NCBI GenBank assembly: GCA_020746875.1
Contig: JAGTJL010000016.1
Coordinates: 992,001 to 1,056,000, forward strand
DNA length: 64,000 bases
DNA from: Rhexocercosporidium sp. MPI-PUGE-AT-0058
Lineage: Eukaryota > Ascomycota > Leotiomycetes > Helotiales
Reading direction: 5' to 3'
This document shows positions 23,560 to 35,374 of the stretch, in pieces. How positions within the stretch are numbered: the stretch's first letter is position 1; each line of letters starts with the position of its first letter. A program made the position numbers and the translations under genes. Below the pieces are notes generated by a model. The model worked only from the letters and a program-made list of their open reading frames with translations. It did not search any database and was not told the origin of the DNA.

Positions 23560-24267
23560 CTATGCCACCCAAACCCTCTTCAAAGCCTCCGTAACACCAA
23601 CATCATTGGTCTCAAATTCGTACAATCCAACACCAGCGAGAACCGTGCCAGCTCTCAATGCCCACCAAGCCAGCTTTCTCGTCTTGGGCAATCGGTGTGT
23701 AGGGATATAATCGACGATACAGGACTCGAAACCGATATGCGAGTGGAGGAGGATAGTAGCACAAAGGACAGCGTCCATTGTAGGGTTCAATGACCCGGAG
23801 GCAAATGGAGCAATCGTCAACGGAACGAGGGCAGCTGCCATCGCACGCTCGAAGGTCCAGTGGTAGGAGCCGTGTGATGGGTTCGCAGGTGGAACTGGGG
23901 CTGGATCATTTGCTAGAAACGGATTAGAGCTGGAGTTGGAGATCTTAATGGCGGACAAGCATACCAGTTCCTTGGATGACCTCTGCATTGAAGTTAGTAA
24001 ACCAAGCCATTGGCACAATATAGAGTAGCTCTACTTACGGGGAAGAGGAGGGAGGATTGACTTTCTGCCGCTTGCATGGAAAGCTGCTACTCTCATTGCA
24101 CCCGGTACATCTTTGGCAAAGGCATTCCGTACAACCTTCCTCGAAACAGTCGATGATGGCTTGTTAATGGCGGGGAAGCTTGAAGAGAGCTTCGTCGAGA
24201 AGGCGCGCTTCGAAGCAACGTTGAGACAAGTCTTCTGAAGCATTGCTGGTCTTGCGATTGATGCCAT
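23560..24267 (-). CDS. SDH4: Succinate dehydrogenase membrane anchor subunit (CybS/SDH4)
   Basis: Three exons (24267-24039, 23982-23965, 23912-23560) encode 199 residues; the middle exon is only 18 bases, and all phases close. The N-terminus is a typical mitochondrial presequence rich in Arg, Ser and Ala. The mature part has HWTFERAMAAALVPL, then the heme/quinone-site block LLHSHIGFE and the family signature IVDYIPTHR, with about three hydrophobic helices. The protein anchors complex II in the inner mitochondrial membrane and helps form the ubiquinone site. It is divergent from the MPP-beta gene, sharing a 528-base promoter. A CCAAT box lies about 150 bases upstream of its start. Length and motifs fit the fungal family well. 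Confidence 0.93.
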
Positions 24268-24795
24268 GTTGACCTGCTGCAGATACTGGCTCTGCAGATG
24301 TGGTGATGATGCTATGGAAGGAAGCCGTTCGGTTCCCTTCCCTCGAATGTTCGGACTCCCTCGGCAGAGTGTATTTCCTGCCTCAGGCGTCGAGAGCTGC
24401 GTAAATGACCCGGAACAATTGGTTGATGGCCTGGCCCACTGTTTTTCATAAAGCGGCGATGCGGCTCTGCTTTAGTTCTTGTTTTGATAGATGGCTTTTG
24501 GTTACCTGCTTATTCTATGATTATGTGTTCTGGAAGACTGGAAATTGCATTAAAAAAATATCTCTCTAAACTGATAAAGCTTACATAGTCTGATCATAAA
24601 TACTTACCCATTGTCATGACGTTTGCAACCAGGTAGTCTTGGTGCTCAAGGTCACCTCATCTGCCAAGACCTGACGCCGCTTTTCTACTTCACTCCCTGA
24701 GAGCCGAGAGAGCTTTTATGTGACCAAAAACATCGTCCACCATCTCCACGACCTTCAATTCAAGACCATCCTCAACCACCTTCACATCCGACTCC
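24268..24795. promoter_or_regulatory. Shared divergent promoter of SDH4 and MPP-beta
   Basis: The two start codons face away from each other across 528 bases. A CCAAT pentamer is present on the minus strand at 24418-24422, about 150 bases upstream of SDH4. CCAAT is the binding core of the HAP complex, which regulates respiratory genes in fungi; occupancy here is inference. Confidence 0.6.
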
Positions 24796-26487
24796 ATGGC
24801 GTCCCGGCGGTTAGCTCTCAACCTTACCCAGGGACTGCGCAGCCGCGCTGCTCTCAACACAGTCTCACCATTGAGAAGGGGATTCGCGACTCCCGTCGTG
24901 AAGAATGGCGTGAAGACCGAATCGACGACACTGTCCAATGGACTGACGGTAAGGATTGGAAATCAGGAACATCTCGCAGGCGCTGATACAGTGTAGATTG
25001 CCACGGAGCATTCGCCATGGGCGCAGACCTCGACTGTCGGTGTTTGGATTGATGCTGGATCTAGGGCAGAGACAGACAAGACCAACGGCACAGCTCACTT
25101 CTTGGAACATCTTGCCTTCAAGGTACGACTTCAATTGGTCTCCGCGGGATGGACACAGGGACTGATAATGGATTAGGGTACCAGCAACCGAACACAACAG
25201 CAATTGGAGTTGGAAATTGAGAACATGGGTGGTCACTTGAACGCCTACACATCTGTATGTTGGGTCATCCGGAAGAGCTGGACAGAAGCTAATACAGCAC
25301 GCAGCGTGAAAACACCGTTTACTACGCAAAGGCATTCAATGCTGATGTGCCCGCCACCGTTAACATTCTCTCCGATATCCTACAAAACTCCAAGCTCGAG
25401 ACCTCGGCCATCAACCGCGAGCGCGATGTTATCCTCCGGGAATCAGAGGAGGTTGAAAAGCAATTGGAGGAAGTTGTCTTCGACCACCTACATGCCACTG
25501 CTTTCCAAGGACAACCATTAGGACGCACTATCCTTGGCCCTGCTGAGAACATCCGGAGCATCCAGAGAGACGACTTGGTCAACTATATCAAGACAAACTA
25601 CACTGCTGATCGTATGGTTCTGGTTGGTGCCGGTGGTGTTCCTCACCAGCAGCTAGTTGAGCTTGCTGAGAAGCACTTTTCTGGTCTTGCAACTGAGCCT
25701 CACACCGGAACCGCATCAGCGATTGCTGCTGCCCAAAAGCGAAAGCCCGACTTCATCGGTTCCGAAGTTCGAATCCGTGATGATACTATCCCAACTGCCA
25801 ACATTGCCATTGCGGTGGAAGGTGTCAGCTGGAAGGATGATGATTACTTCACTGCTTTGGTTACCCAAGCAATTGTCGGAAACTGGGACAAGGCAATGGG
25901 AAATGCTCCTCACATGGGTAGCAAGCTAAGCGCTTTCGTCCACAACAATGACTTGGCCAACAGCTTCATGAGCTTCTCGACAAGTTATAGCGACACTGGG
26001 TAAGAAACTCCAGCCAAGTCGTAAAAGTAATGAGCTAACATTCGCAGACTTTGGGGCATCTACTTGGTTACCGATAAGCTGACCCGAATCGATGATCTTG
26101 TCCACTTTGCACTCCGTGAATGGTCCCGACTTTCATACAACGTCAGTGAGGCTGAGGTCGAGCGAGCCAAGGCCCAATTGAAGGCATCAATTCTCCTGTC
26201 CCTCGACGGTACCACTTCCGTGGCAGAAGATATCGGAAGACAAATCATCACAACCGGCCGCCGCATGGGTCCAGAGGAGATCGAGCGTGTCATCGGAGCC
26301 ATCACAGAGAAGGACGTTATGAGCTTTGCGCAAAGGAAGCTTTGGGATCAAGATGTTGCCGTCAGTGCGGTTGGAAGCATTGAGGGTCTTCTCGATTACA
26401 ACAGAATCAGGTATGTACCTCAAACCGGGACCGAATGAGATCTCGACTAACATTCTAACTAGGAACGATATGTCGAGAAACGCGTAG
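24796..26487 (+). CDS. MAS1: Mitochondrial processing peptidase beta subunit
   Basis: Six exons (24796-24948, 24997-25122, 25177-25254, 25305-25999, 26048-26410, 26463-26487) encode 479 residues, the usual family length. The N-terminus is an Arg/Leu/Ala-rich mitochondrial presequence ending near FATPVV. The inverted zinc motif HFLEH (H85, E88, H89) is intact, which identifies the catalytic beta subunit. The Gly-rich region characteristic of the alpha subunit is absent. The enzyme removes presequences from imported matrix proteins. In Neurospora this subunit is also the core I protein of the bc1 complex, so dual function is possible here. The fourth exon acceptor at 25303-25304 is chosen because it restores the conserved [11 protein letters not shown]; the nearer AG would create a stop. 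The last exon encodes only seven residues plus the stop. Confidence 0.95.
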
Positions 26488-27450
26488 ACGTAGACTTGGG
26501 GCGAGATGTCGGGTTGTTAGAGTGTATAATGCGAGATAGCGCAGTTAGTTTGTACACATAGGTCCACTAAAACGTTTTTCATCCTCTCCTTCTCGCAAGA
26601 CAGTATCGCCATTTTTGAAAGTGGAAAGGTAACCATTCAAGTCACCAACGGAAGCATCATCTGAAGATATTGTATCTCTAGAAAGCGCCCACAGCCTAGT
26701 GGACTTCTCATTTCCCCTCTTTTCTATACATTTATTCCTCGCACATTTAATAAGAGTCTCAAATCTGCATCTGCTCCCTGACAAGCTTCCAGTACCTTCC
26801 TCTTTCGCAGGTCTAAATTTTCAGGATACTGTCGAATCATCATATTTCCTACGGAGGTCTTGTGTCCCTCATCCAAGCTGTGCCTCAGTAAATCACTGCA
26901 GCAGCCTAGCACTTCGTTTCTCAGCTGCTTCCGAAGACTGTACCTCGGTCTGTCATAACCTACAGAACTCATGCTCTCTCACGATCAGATTACTACTCAT
27001 GTAATAGTGGGCCGCGCGTTGATCAACGTGTGTAGGGCTGAGTTGGGCTGCTTGGAGGACTAGAGTGGTGATCATAGGGCTATGTTTATTTCGACTGCCT
27101 ACGGAAGTTACGCGTACGGGGATGGGCTTGATGACCTTCTTGGAGGGCTGTTCGTAGTTTGGCTGTTGAGATCTAGATGCCGTTCTGGTAGTTATTGTTC
27201 TTGGGAGGAAGAAGGGGAGAGCTCCGTATGAGGATTTGTGGTTTTTTGGGAAATGAGACTTGAGATAAGAGCCTAAGAGGTATGTTTAACGAGAATTCAA
27301 TTGATAATTTACTGAGACTATTGATCAAATCACGGTATCATAACACAGCAAGCTAATAAGATCTACCAAAACTCCCTCCCTCCATACCCCCTCAAAAGGT
27401 GTCTTCCAGCCGCGCCATCCATTAATCCCCAACCACCAAACCACCCTTCA
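26488..27450. other. Intergenic between convergent MPP-beta and P450 genes
   Basis: About 960 bases containing the 3' flanks of two convergent genes. Short open frames near 26699-27004 lack domains and look incidental. Confidence 0.55.
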
Positions 27451-29324
27451 TCACCACCCGTCCACAACCTTCAACCTCAGATTCATCCCATTCTTCGGCT
27501 TCGTAGTAATAACCCCCGCCGGAACAGGAACCTCATTCGGATCCGCCATCTTAATATCAAACGTCCCACAAAAAACCGCCACCAACGCCTTCAACTCGCT
27601 CCTCGCGAACTTCTCCCCAATACAACTCCTCGGCCCATGCAAGAAGGTCAAATTCGAATAGTTGCTCGTCACGCCCCCTGTATTATTCGCCTTGCCCGTC
27701 TCGGGATCGATCCATCGCTCAGGTATAAAATCAGTCGCTGTGTCGCCCCAGAGATGCGGCGAACGGTTGACGCCCCAAGGCGTGAGGAAGATGCGAGTTC
27801 CCTTAGGGATAGGGGTTGAGTTGATGAATGTATCACGTACGGCTATGCGGATGGTGCTGGGGACGGTGGGGAAGAGTCGGATTACTTCGCTGCAGACGCC
27901 GTGGAGGTAGGGGAGGGACTCGAGGGTGCTGGCTATGTCGGTGGTGGTGTCCCAGGCGGTTGAGGGGGAGGGGAGGTTGGCGCGGATTTCGTCGCGGAGA
28001 CGTGATTGGATAGAGGGGTTGATGGCGAGGAGGTGAGTTGCCCATGTGAAAGCTGAGGAGGTGGTTTCGTGACTAGGAGGGGAGTATTAGTTTTTTTTCT
28101 TTCGATCTTTTACGTTTCTGTTCCGAGAAAGCAAGAGTGAGAGTAAGTGATGAGAAGGGATGGAAACGGCTTACCCAGCCGCTAAGAAAGTCAAGAGCTG
28201 ATCAATCAACATCTCGTCGTCAAAGCTGTTCGATTTGAGGAGCAGAGACAGGATATTGACTTCCTGCTCCTTGTTTGTCTTCATCAGGTTCTTCTTGTCT
28301 TGCAAGAGTTGACGACAGACACCTCGGAGAGTATCCATGGTTCCTGATAAGCGTTGGTTGAGTTTCCATGGGAGTCTTGCGACCAGTCTTGGTGAGAAGA
28401 TCATATTGGCGCCGAAGTAAAGGGCTTTCTCTTTTGTTGGCTCGAGGATCTCTTCGTAGGTCTTCACGAGGGGATCATCTGCGTTAAACAGGGAGTTGAA
28501 ATCTCGACCGAGACCTGGAGAGTCAGCACTTATTGCTTGGGGGGAGATATGGATGAGAACTAACCAGCCACACCGATGATGTCCATAGTGACCTTATTTG
28601 CCCAGTGGTTGATCTCCACAACTCCTGACTGGTGTTTACTTGTCTCACCGACAAGCGGGTCGGGATTCTCATGGATCTCCGCCGCCACTCTCCCCGTCAT
28701 ATCCCAAGCCTTCTGCCAGAAGACCGGGATGAGCTCCTTGATATGCCGGAAGCTGAAAGCGGGCGAGACATGCTTGCGCTGGAACTTATGCACATCTCCC
28801 TCGACCAGAATCAAGCCATCGCCGAGGATAATGCGTAGGAATTTAACAAGCTCCTTGGGCTTCTCGAAGTCATAGCTCTTGTGTACGAGGACTTCTCCTA
28901 GGGAAGAGGGCCCGGTGAGGAGGAGATGGTCGGAGTTGAAGAGGCCAGGGAAGCGGATTAGTCCTTCGTTGGGGATCTCGGTTATGAGTTTGAGGAAGAG
29001 ATTTCCATTTGGGCTTTTTAGGAGGACAGATGGGTAGCCGATGCCGAAGATTGGACCGGACTGAGTTTCTGTCAGTATTTACTTTGTATAGATGTGGTGT
29101 TTAGGGAGATTTGCCTTTGGTTGAGGAAGGTGTCGTAGTGGACTTGCGAACTTCGGGTACAGTACTACACACCATACCCCCCATGCAAAGAAGACCCAGC
29201 TGGCGAGGATGAGATAAAGTGAAGTGAGTTTCGTATCTGGAAGGAGCTCAGGGAGGAAGATAACTTTCAGCATGCAAAGACCAGCTGCAGTCAACGTCAA
29301 CAGTAGAGGTGTTGGAGGAGCCAT
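27451..29324 (-). CDS. Cytochrome P450 monooxygenase (microsomal)
   Basis: Four exons (29324-29115, 29060-28565, 28514-28175, 28072-27451) give 555 residues with exact phases. An N-terminal pair of hydrophobic segments anchors the protein in the ER and a basic/proline hinge (LRHLPQPK) follows. The I-helix motif AGHETT is at about residues 347-352, split by an intron. The ExxR motif reads E411-VI-R414, and the heme loop FLHGPRSCIGEKFA has its cysteine at about residue 499. These are the required P450 signatures. The protein needs NADPH-P450 reductase; substrate is unknown, and no polyketide or peptide synthetase is nearby. The first intron must use a GC donor (AAG|GCAAAT) to keep frame. The alternative in-frame ATG at 29360 would add 12 residues. 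Confidence 0.92.
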
Positions 29325-31950
29325 AGCGAGATCTGTTACCAGGTACAAAACATCTTTCAATACGTTATAAAATAAAGCACATGCGATATATATGTATAGT
29401 ACAAGTGCAAACGTTGATGGCGATGATCTACATGGGCGACGATCTACAAGACGCCACGTGCGATCGATCTAACTAATGCAAGTGTGGAGAGGAATAAGGC
29501 CGACGCAAGCATAATTACAGTTTTATTTTTCTTTTCGAGCTCGGCTTCTTCCCTTCACATGCTCCTCTCGTTTCAAAGGGCGTACGACAGCGATAGCGAT
29601 GCCCTGGGTTTCTAGAACATCCCAAGTGTGAGGCAGACTTAGCTCTGTTAGGTATGAGCTTGCGAAATTTCGAGTGTGCTTTGGGTTTGGTTCAAATATT
29701 AAAGAGCTGCGGGGTTGGAAAGCCAAGATCAAGTTTCTGACGTGGAGGCGATGGATGTAGTTGAACCCTGCCAGAAGAAGTGCTTGTGCATTGCCGAGAT
29801 AGATTAGTTTTAATTTGGGGTTTGGCACTACGTAGGGGTTACTGAATGCGTACTGAGTTGATGGTGCGTCGTTCTTGGAAACAGATAAAACTCAGAAAGT
29901 AAAGTTCATAGAGGAGGACTTGCTTGGAGTAAAGAAGAAGCCGAGGTTCGGTGTCGATCTACACGTCAGTCACATGATGCGCCTCGGAGGTCTGTTTCTG
30001 CTCAGCTCGCATGCCATAGGTCTTGTTTTGCCTTCATCAAATGAATATGCGTACCTCGTTCTTTTGAGTCTTTTGATTGGAGAAAATGCTGCGGGTGCCG
30101 CGTGTTGCCTACAGAAGCTGACTTGGGCCACCCCCTTTCTGGACAAGCAAAGCACTAGCGAGTCACTGAAGAAGTCTATCAGGACGACATACGATTTTTA
30201 TGACCATTCCTGGGTCTCATCACCGCATTGTCATCACAGAAACAGTATAAAGCAATTTCCAAAAGCGACTGACTTGCCAAGATTTTCAAGGGGGATTTGT
30301 CCACACCACATCCATGTCTTAGTAATCTGCAAACTTTCACGCACAAAGTGCGAAAGACACATACTCAGAACTATGTCTGGGCATGAATTTTGCACGGGGG
30401 ATCTAGTGGCCACCTGTTGCCTGAGCTATTTTCTGTCATAAATTAGCTTCATTGCATCTACCACCAACAATCCGCTTTACTATTCTTCCATGCCAGTTCG
30501 CTGTTCGTAGAGTTGTGATACTATTACTAAAGACTTGTCCTTATCTGCTTGGACTTGAAAAATTGGCTGGTAGTTGAGACTTATACAGCTCCCAAAAGAA
30601 TTCCAACTCTGGATACCTTTCCTTCTGAACTATGCCTCTGTATATGGGCTTAGTTATTAATAACTAGAGCGAGTCCGCAATGAGCAGTACCATTATTAGC
30701 ATCCCAGCAAGAGTGACGAGTTCTATTGCCGCATATATACTTTCAGAACACCGGCCAAACCAGTTGAAAGCGGAAAACATCTCCCGCAAAGTTTGCAGCT
30801 GGACGAAATGAAGCTAGCCCACTAGGGCGCAATCCTATAAATGCTTTTGATTTTGTCAAGCCCAGCGATGAGTTTGATGAAATAGTTATACAGATGCAGT
30901 GTATTGTGCCTATAATCGGCAGTTTTGTCCTCCAACGGTGCAGAGGTATGCTCTCAACATAAACCCGTGAGCTTGAAGAATGGAAAGTGCAATGAGATAT
31001 CGAGGTACTGGGAGTCATGATCCCCACGCGGTTATCTGCTTCCAGCATATCTGTATTGATGCCCTCCAACACCGCATTTAGAGACTTATGCCAAGCTTCC
31101 TTGATAAAGTACTACAGCGAGTAGGTCGTGATGGTCGAGAGTCGGTCAAGACAGACAAGCTAACTTCGATGATACTATTTTACAGCACACTAGGACGTGG
31201 TGGGAGGAGTAACCCGGTGGAATGACAACACAAGAAGCTACAAAATAGACTCTCGATGTTCCATATTCATTTACCAGAGTACTTTCGTATATTCTTAGCG
31301 ACGAGCATAGGTGGGAAATATCAAAAGGTCCAACTTTTGGACAATATGAATGTGCATTTTGTATTCCGATACAGAAAATAATGAAAGCCTCTCGATGCGA
31401 GGAACATACCTAGTTAGAAATATTTCCAGATACACAACGACCAGACTTCATAGCTAAGGTGTTGGTCCTCCGAGATTTACCATAGGATGTGTCATTGTTG
31501 ACATTGTTATCAACGTTGCATCCGGCGAGACTCTTCGTCTTGCACAACACAAACTTGCAAGAGAATTAGTACGCGCATACGTCACGCTGATAGTGCTTGA
31601 AATAAAGTGCAGTGGTTACTGTTATGTTCCTTCCTTTTCGGGAAAGTTTAGCGAAACGAAAGGTGCAACCAACTTTCCTAGATAAGTGTTCAGACCTAGT
31701 ATGGTCGCTTCATTTGAGAATTTGTAAAACGGCGGCGCTGACGCTTCAATCACGGCCGATGAAAAAAATTCTTTCTTTTGCTTGAATCCACCTTTAGTCA
31801 ACAATCGCAAGGTGACTGTCCCCAACCTCCTCATTTTCGTGGGAGCCCTTTAAGCGAGCCTCAGTACAAAAAGCCCTGTTCCTACCCACAACGCTTTCTT
31901 TCCTCAATCAATCCGTTAATCAACTCCATTGCAAACTCCAACCCTCACCC
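29325..31950. other. Gene-poor stretch
   Basis: About 2.6 kb between two divergently transcribed genes. Open frames at 29523-29828 (minus) and 29875-30441 (plus) were examined; the first lacks any ATG and neither has a recognisable domain. No repeat or transposon signature was recognised. Confidence 0.5.
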
Positions 31951-34197
31951 ATGGAGACCGCAACACCTCCCAAGATCGAAAACACGACGGATCCCACGAT
32001 CGACTCCGCTAGAACATCCCAAATGATCCCGACAGTAGTCAATCCCACCATCCCCGCTGGATCCAAGATAGTCACCAACATGGCTCGTACCGAGACAACT
32101 CTGCAAGTCGAACACTTCATCATCATGAAGGCGAAGGCGGATAACATCAAGAAGGACATTCCTACCGCAACGAAGTCCGACATGCAATTCAAGGGCGCGT
32201 CTGCTGTTGACTTCAATATGAGCTCCGACCAGGCTACCACCGAGTCTAAGACAACTTCCCATCTTTCTCTCTTGTTCAAGGCAGATTCCAACAATGTGGT
32301 TACCCATCATGCGGAAAAGGACGTTGCTACCGCAACAGACTCAGCTATGAGCACCTCCAACGTGAGCGTCATAACCAAGATCAACAAAAATCCTACGAAT
32401 GTGTTTGTTGACCCTAAGATTGGCGCCGACACTATCACCGAGTCCGCTATCAAGTCCAAGACTATTCAGATTGCTCCAGAAATCGAGCACAATCGCATGA
32501 GCACAAAATCCGCAATTGGAATTCAGAACACCGCTATTGATGAGGCTAAGGTGAACTCCAGCTTCGGCCCCGCAACCATCAACAAGGAATCTATCGCAAC
32601 TCTTTCCAATGAAGTCAATGGCCTTCAGAATTCTAAGGTAGATACCGCAACCATTTTCAAGCAGACTACGATTCCACCCACCGTCTCCAAGACTCAGTCG
32701 AAGCTAAATTTCACAATCAACAACAAAGAGAACGTGAAGGCAGTCCCCACTGGTACAAATGATGTGAAGAAAGCTGCCACAGGCGAGAAGAGTCCCAGCA
32801 CGAGTTCCAAAACGTCTAGCAACGGAGTTTCCGAAGCTGAGAGGCTCTCAGAGTTGCAAGCCAAGTGTCGCGCGAAAGGCCTGCGAACAACGGGCAGTCC
32901 TACGAATCTGGTTCATCGCCTCGTTCAAAACGAACAGAGAGAAAGACAGTTCGAGAGGGAGCATGAGCGTCAATTGATGGAGTTTCAGAGCAGGAAGGCA
33001 GAATCAGAGAGGGTTGGGCCCAAATCTTCCTCCCAGGCCACCTCTCTAGCATCCTCAGTCACGTCTGACAGTCGTCCATTTAATATCAGAACTCACGTCA
33101 TGTCACCTACATCCCATATCAACATTGCTCCGCGTCACCAAGGCTCGACTGGTACCAAGATCTGCAGTCCAACTATGCCCAACAGCAAAGTTCCCTTTGC
33201 AAGAACCTTCGTCTCTCAAGACATTAGACTTCAACTAAACGGTGCGCAGAACAAGGCTGACAACGCTGCTGTAACTACCAGACAGTTGGTATCTCCAAAT
33301 ACCCGAGTTCAGTCAGGCGGTATCCCTATTCAGATCGATATGGTCAATAATATAAATCCCTCTGCCTTCCAGGACATGCAACTTCAACCAACCTCAGTAT
33401 CTGCAAAGATCGAGGCCAACAAGTCTAGCAGCTCACTCCCTTCACAAGATATAAGAGTTGACCATATTGTTGTAACTGCCAGCAACGAGACTACCAAGGC
33501 TGCTAGACCTATTGTCTCACAGGATATCAGAGTTCTTCCAGGCTTTGAGCTCGCAAAGACTCAATTCAAGATGGACGCTAGACCCTTTGGCCTACAGAAC
33601 ACCGGATTTCATCAAGTCGTCATGCCTGGGAGCACAGGGATTGTCAAGACTACCAGAGCTTCCAACCTGCAGGACATCAGATCTCGTCAAGCTGCCAAGC
33701 ATCAAAAGACAACTAGAGAAGCTGATAAGGCCAACTACCTCCATAAGCACACCTGGGAAATCAAGGAGGAGTGTGAAAAGAAGGGTCTCCAGAAGTGGGG
33801 CAGCAGAACAACCATGGTCACTCGCCTGCTTGATTACCATCTCAACAGCCTTCGAGCCGAGTTCGCATTTGCAAGAGACGAACATGCTCGCAACACCAAT
33901 GTTGATTACGAGAGCTTGTTGAAGAAGGACATTTTGTGGTATCGTCTTGAATGTTTCTTAGAGCACCGTCAAAATCAAATCGGCTTGGCTAGCGAGCCTC
34001 ACCGTGCAGCTTCCTACACCGCTGCAAAGGAGTGCAAGTATTCCTCGCCACGATTTGCCAAGATCAATGCCGACGAGCTGGCTGTACTCATTGCTCGAGA
34101 GAAGAAGATGGAGGAAGAAAAGGCTAAGAAGGAACTTGAGTTAGCTGCCGATACCAAGGAGATGGATGGCGAAGTCAAGTTGGAGCCATATTGGTGA
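31951..34197 (+). CDS. Large protein with two SAP-like motifs and internal 25-residue repeats
   Basis: A single exon encodes 748 residues starting at the first ATG after a pyrimidine-rich leader. The N-terminal 280 residues are Thr/Ser/Lys-rich with weakly repeated phrases such as TITESAIKSKT and MSTKSAI. A first SAP-like helix pair lies near residues 292-325 (LSELQAKCRAKGLRTTG, NLVHRLVQNE). Residues about 421-585 hold roughly seven degenerate repeats with SQDIRV-like cores. A second SAP-like motif lies near residue 599 (WEIKEECEKKGL, RTTMVTRLLDYH), followed by a charged helical end (REKKMEEEKAKKELE). SAP motifs usually bind DNA or RNA. I recognise no catalytic domain and no named orthologue. 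Nuclear location and chromatin or RNA binding are inference. Confidence 0.8.
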   Translation: METATPPKIENTTDPTIDSARTSQMIPTVVNPTIPAGSKIVTNMARTETTLQVEHFIIMKAKADNIKKDIPTATKSDMQFKGASAVDFNMSSDQATTESKTTSHLSLLFKADSNNVVTHHAEKDVATATDSAMSTSNVSVITKINKNPTNVFVDPKIGADTITESAIKSKTIQIAPEIEHNRMSTKSAIGIQNTAIDEAKVNSSFGPATINKESIATLSNEVNGLQNSKVDTATIFKQTTIPPTVSKTQSKLNFTINNKENVKAVPTGTNDVKKAATGEKSPSTSSKTSSNGVSEAERLSELQAKCRAKGLRTTGSPTNLVHRLVQNEQRERQFEREHERQLMEFQSRKAESERVGPKSSSQATSLASSVTSDSRPFNIRTHVMSPTSHINIAPRHQGSTGTKICSPTMPNSKVPFARTFVSQDIRLQLNGAQNKADNAAVTTRQLVSPNTRVQSGGIPIQIDMVNNINPSAFQDMQLQPTSVSAKIEANKSSSSLPSQDIRVDHIVVTASNETTKAARPIVSQDIRVLPGFELAKTQFKMDARPFGLQNTGFHQVVMPGSTGIVKTTRASNLQDIRSRQAAKHQKTTREADKANYLHKHTWEIKEECEKKGLQKWGSRTTMVTRLLDYHLNSLRAEFAFARDEHARNTNVDYESLLKKDILWYRLECFLEHRQNQIGLASEPHRAASYTAAKECKYSSPRFAKINADELAVLIAREKKMEEEKAKKELELAADTKEMDGEVKLEPYW
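33211..33700 (+). repeat. Seven degenerate ~75-base coding repeats
   Basis: Within the SAP-like gene, a core related to SQDIRV recurs near 33211, 33289, 33364, 33439, 33514, 33589 and 33664, a spacing of 75-78 bases (25-26 residues). The best-matched cores are VSQDIRL, PSQDIRV, VSQDIRV and LQDIRS; the others (VSPNTRV, FQDMQL, GLQNTGF) are diverged. Confidence 0.75.
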
Positions 34198-35374
34198 ATG
34201 GTCAGTTAAACCACCTGTCTAGAAAGCTTTACAGTACTAATTGAAGATAGTACAATCCTCTTTTAAAGCTTTTATGCTAATCTTCGGTCACTGTTTCGAG
34301 GATAGAAATCGAGAGGGGTATGAATGAAACATGGCAGCAAAGTCTCCGAGATTGGAATTTCCGCTGGCTCCGATAAATCGCGGAGATGGTGGGACTGGAG
34401 AATCGCCGTACCGACCTCTATTTGTCCTGTAAGAGCACAAAATACAAAATCGCAACAATCACCTCTGCAGTCAAATTAATGCGTAAAGTTCAAGCTATTC
34501 CTTAGCGAACGCAGCCCCAACCTCTTAATGTCCGATTGACTGGCCCTTGCTTGAATTAATACGGCATAGAGCAACCTCTCTCTCCGGAGCTTCAGCAGCT
34601 CAACTATCTTTAGTTCATCATGGGGTTCTTCTGCTGGGGAAAATTCATGCCCATTACATAGCTGAGCACTGCGCAGCTTTCTAAGTGTCCCGCTGTCTGG
34701 ACCTTACATTTAAGTCAGGGCTGAAAGTGACATCTAGTTCGTATCTGCATCAGGCACTATCACGATCCAGGTCACGACTTGACAGCAATGCTATGCACGA
34801 TTTCTGACGGCCTGTCACCAAGCCACAGCACGACGAGAAAGCTTGCTATTTGTTGGGTTTCAGCCCTACTAAAGTATTTCCTGGTACGAACTCCACAGAG
34901 CCTCGCAGTCGTCCGAGTTCGTCTGCCGTGTGTCCCAAAGGAATTGGCTAGGTCGCTTGGCTTGGTGGTGCTTGATCATGCTTCCCAGCCGCACTTGCGC
35001 TGCTTGGCATTTTCTCCCCATTTAGCATCACAACAAGAGAACTGCATTTTTTTCGCGCCACTCTACAGTAACATTCTGCTCTTGGCGTGCTTTCCGACCT
35101 CTCGGAATGTTCGTGTATCGTACAGCTGATTCCTAAATATCGGTAGAGGCGTCTGATCCGAACTACAAGGCTTCGGAGTGGGCGATTGTCAGGAACTCGC
35201 CTCCACAGATCAGTCGATAATGGGAGGAAAACATGGTGGTGTATGACAATTCAGGAAACAGTCTAGATTTTTCTATGCTGGGTCTAGATGATTGATTTTG
35301 GGTATGTATACAGGTAGGTCCCATAGCTAGAAATCTTCCGAAGCTATTCTCTTTCATCTCAAGGCAGACTCATC
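34198..35374. other. Intergenic: promoter of the secreted protein gene
   Basis: About 1.2 kb with no supportable coding sequence; a short open frame near 34779-35129 has no domain or codon support. Confidence 0.5.

Noticed and set aside
29523..29828. 101-codon minus-strand open frame with protein-like text
   Set aside because: There is no ATG anywhere in the frame and I found no splice site joining it to a start; it remains only a faint possibility of a gene relic.
29875..30441. 188-codon plus-strand open frame
   Set aside because: It lacks an ATG at its 5' end, has no recognisable domain, and its residue composition (many His, Cys and Ser) looks incidental.
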